NCBI GenBank assembly: GCA_902766305.1
Contig: CACXDE010000327.1
Span: 1 to 9,308 of the forward strand
From: an uncultured Ruminococcus sp.
Lineage (GTDB): Bacteria; Bacillota; Clostridia; Oscillospirales; Acutalibacteraceae
DNA length: 9,308 bases
Direction: 5' to 3'
This document shows, piece by piece, positions 7,162 to 9,308 of the stretch. How positions within the stretch are numbered: position 1 is the stretch's first letter; every line of letters starts with the position of its first letter. The notes under the pieces are model-generated. The model did not search any database. It had not been told where the DNA came from and saw only the letters and a program-made list of their open reading frames with translations. The translations under genes and the position numbers were made by a program.

Positions 7162-9308
7162 ATGGAGAATGAAAACAAGATATACTATAATATTCCGGTT
7201 CTGCCTTTGAGAGGACTGGTGATATATCCGGGGTCGATACTGCACTTTGATGTCGCAAGGGATAACTCGGTTCTTGCGCTGAACGATTCCATGCGCAACG
7301 GTCAGCATATCTTTATAACATCACAGAAGGATCCTTCAAACAATGATCCAACGCCTGATGATCTGTTTGATATCGGAGTATATTCTCAGGTTATGCAGAT
7401 AGCAAGACTTACTGACGCATATCTTCGTGTTGTTATCCGGGGTGTGTCAAGGGCTAAGGCTGTAGGCTATTCTGAAAGCTCTGACTTTCTGAAAGCAGAT
7501 ATAGAGGAGCTTTCTGATATTCCTTCCGATAACTTTATAAAAATAGAAGCTCTCAAAAATATGCTGAAGGATTCAGTTCATGATTATGCTATAAACAATA
7601 TGCGTCTTCCGCAGGATATTCCGCTAAGAGCGGCGGATATAGATGAACCGGGCAGACTTGCTGATTTTATCGGAGATAATCTTATACGTGATTACAGGGA
7701 CAAGCAGAAGCTTCTTGAACTGCTCAGCGAGGAAGCCCGTATGACTAAGGCTTATGAGTTTCTTCTTCATGAGATAAGCGTTCTTGAAATAGAGAACGAT
7801 ATCAGTGAAAAGACAAGGGAAAATATTGAAGTCAACCAGAAGGAATATTATCTGAAAGAACGTCTCAGGGCTATCAAGGATGAACTTGGTGATACAGAGG
7901 ATATCGCCGAAGAGGTTGATGATTACAGCTCACGGATTGAAGCACTGAATACGAATGATGATAACAAGGAAAAGCTGAGAAAGGAGCTTCATAAGCTTGA
8001 ACATATGGCTTTAGGGTCTCCCGAAGCGAATGTTGTGAGAAACTACCTTGATACCTGTATCGAGCTTCCGTGGGGAAAGTATACTAAGGAAAAGATTGAT
8101 ATAAAAAAGATAAATGCAAGACTTGACAAGAACCACTATGGTCTTACTAAGGTCAAGGAAAGTATTGTTGAAGATCTTGCCGTAAGAAAGCTAAATCCTG
8201 AAATAAACGGCCAGATAATTTGTCTTGCCGGTCCTCCCGGTGTGGGAAAAACTTCAATTGCGCATTCTGTTGCAGAAGCTATCGGGAGAAATTATCAGCG
8301 TATTGCTCTCGGCGGTATCCATGACGAGGCAGAGATAAGAGGACACAGACGGACTTATATCGGAGCAATGATGGGAAGGATAATGTACGCTGTGAATCAG
8401 GCAGGCTCGGCTAATCCGCTGATACTTCTGGACGAGCTTGATAAACTGGGACATGATTACCACGGCGATCCTACTTCTGCTTTGCTTGAAGTACTTGATG
8501 GGGAACAAAATTCAACATTCTTCGATCACTATATAGATATGCCTTTTGATCTCAGTAAGGTAATGTTCATTACTACAGCAAATGATTATACTGCTATTCC
8601 GGCACCTCTGCTTGACAGGATGGATATCATCCATATTGACAGCTATACAAGAGAGGAAAAATTCCAGATAGCAAAGCGTCATCTTGTTTCAAAACAGCTG
8701 AAGCTTCACGGTCTTACTGCAAGAAATTTCAAGATAACGGATGATGCTATATATGATCTTATCGACAGCTATACAAGAGAATCAGGCGTTCGTACACTTG
8801 AAAGGCTTATGTCAAGACTTATGAACAAGGCGGCTGTTAAGATAGTTGCCGGCGAAAAGAAAAGCATAAAGGTCGATAAGGACGATCTCGAATTACTTCT
8901 CGGCAGCAGAAAATACAAGAACGATACAATGCGAAAGAATGATGAGGTCGGACTTGCAACAGGACTTGCCTGGACATCTGTCGGCGGAGCAACTTTGCCG
9001 GTTGAGGTGGCTGTACTCAACGGCAGCGGAAAGATAGAGCTTACCGGATCGCTTGGCGAGGTAATGAAGGAGAGTGCGCACGCTGCATATACCTGCATAA
9101 GATCAATGTCGGTGCAGCTACAGATAGATCCTGATTTCTACAAGACAAAGGATATTCATATCCACGTTCCTGAGGGCGCTGTGCCAAAGGACGGACCCTC
9201 GGCAGGTATAACCATGGCAACTGCAATAACCTCTGCTCTTACCGGAAGACCTGTAAGACGTGATCTTGCAATGACGGGAGAGATAACTATAAGAGGTTCA
9301 GTTCTGCC
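7162..9308 (+). CDS. lon: ATP-dependent protease Lon (LonA), 3' partial
   Basis: Lon is a cytoplasmic hexameric AAA+ serine protease that unfolds and degrades damaged and regulatory proteins. 715 complete codons are visible and roughly the last 60-100 residues are beyond the edge. The N-terminal substrate-binding domain starts with [15 protein letters not shown] and is followed by a helical region with [10 protein letters not shown] at 226-235. The AAA+ module has Walker A GPPGVGKT at 357-364 (Lys363), the pore-loop tyrosine Tyr399, Walker B LLDELDK at 422-428 (Asp424, Glu425), sensor 1 Asn474, arginine finger Arg486 and sensor 2 Arg544. The protease domain has catalytic Ser680 in PKDGPSAG. 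The partner lysine, expected at about residue 723, is just outside the window. The frame is open throughout. Substitutions close to the pore loop (His387, Met404) and Gly447 depart from the usual sequence. The gene follows the unrecognised gene by 52 bases, with no terminator between. Confidence 0.97.
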   Translation, partial: MENENKIYYNIPVLPLRGLVIYPGSILHFDVARDNSVLALNDSMRNGQHIFITSQKDPSNNDPTPDDLFDIGVYSQVMQIARLTDAYLRVVIRGVSRAKAVGYSESSDFLKADIEELSDIPSDNFIKIEALKNMLKDSVHDYAINNMRLPQDIPLRAADIDEPGRLADFIGDNLIRDYRDKQKLLELLSEEARMTKAYEFLLHEISVLEIENDISEKTRENIEVNQKEYYLKERLRAIKDELGDTEDIAEEVDDYSSRIEALNTNDDNKEKLRKELHKLEHMALGSPEANVVRNYLDTCIELPWGKYTKEKIDIKKINARLDKNHYGLTKVKESIVEDLAVRKLNPEINGQIICLAGPPGVGKTSIAHSVAEAIGRNYQRIALGGIHDEAEIRGHRRTYIGAMMGRIMYAVNQAGSANPLILLDELDKLGHDYHGDPTSALLEVLDGEQNSTFFDHYIDMPFDLSKVMFITTANDYTAIPAPLLDRMDIIHIDSYTREEKFQIAKRHLVSKQLKLHGLTARNFKITDDAIYDLIDSYTRESGVRTLERLMSRLMNKAAVKIVAGEKKSIKVDKDDLELLLGSRKYKNDTMRKNDEVGLATGLAWTSVGGATLPVEVAVLNGSGKIELTGSLGEVMKESAHAAYTCIRSMSVQLQIDPDFYKTKDIHIHVPEGAVPKDGPSAGITMATAITSALTGRPVRRDLAMTGEITIRGSVL
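8638..8654 (+). repeat. 17-base direct repeat in lon, copy 1
   Basis: GACAGCTATACAAGAGA is identical to bases 8764-8780 and lies in the same reading frame, coding for D-S-Y-T-R-E at residues 493-498, shortly after the arginine finger. Confidence 0.85.
8764..8780 (+). repeat. 17-base direct repeat in lon, copy 2
   Basis: This is an exact copy of 8638-8654, 126 bases downstream and in frame, coding for D-S-Y-T-R-E at residues 535-540, just before sensor 2 Arg544. Recombination between the copies would remove exactly 42 codons. Confidence 0.85.

Overview
This window looks like ordinary chromosomal housekeeping DNA from a low-to-moderate GC Gram-positive bacterium of the class Clostridia, most likely Ruminococcus-like (Oscillospiraceae). 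The basis is the presence of PolC (the Firmicutes-type replicative polymerase), the rseP-ispG-polC gene order known from clostridial genomes, strong AAGGAGG-type ribosome binding sites, and AT-rich codon choice. The genus is an inference. All genes are on the plus strand with short gaps, and no convincing intrinsic terminator is visible, so the region may be one read-through transcription unit.

Layout: (1) 1-1038, the site-2 intramembrane protease RseP/RasP, missing only its extreme N-terminus at the left edge. (2) 1092-2141, ispG, the iron-sulfur enzyme of the penultimate step of the MEP isoprenoid pathway, starting at GTG just after a weak possible promoter. (3) 2153-6625, polC, complete, with N-terminal, OB, PHP, inserted DEDDh exonuclease, polymerase and C-terminal clamp-binding parts. 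(4) 6660-7109, a 149-residue cytoplasmic protein that I do not recognise. (5) 7162 to the right edge, lon (LonA protease), 715 codons visible; it is cut just before its catalytic lysine.

Together the genes cover membrane proteolysis and signalling, isoprenoid precursor supply (needed for undecaprenyl phosphate and the cell wall), chromosome replication, and cytoplasmic protein quality control. No mobile element, CRISPR array, tRNA, rRNA, riboswitch or phage feature was seen. Coding density is very high and no gene-free stretch exceeds 60 bases.

I found no clear new system. The points most worth a second look are the unrecognised gene between polC and lon, an out-of-frame ATG overlapping the ispG GTG start, a nine-A run inside polC, a perfect inverted repeat after polC, a 17-base in-frame direct repeat in lon, and substitutions near the Lon pore loop.
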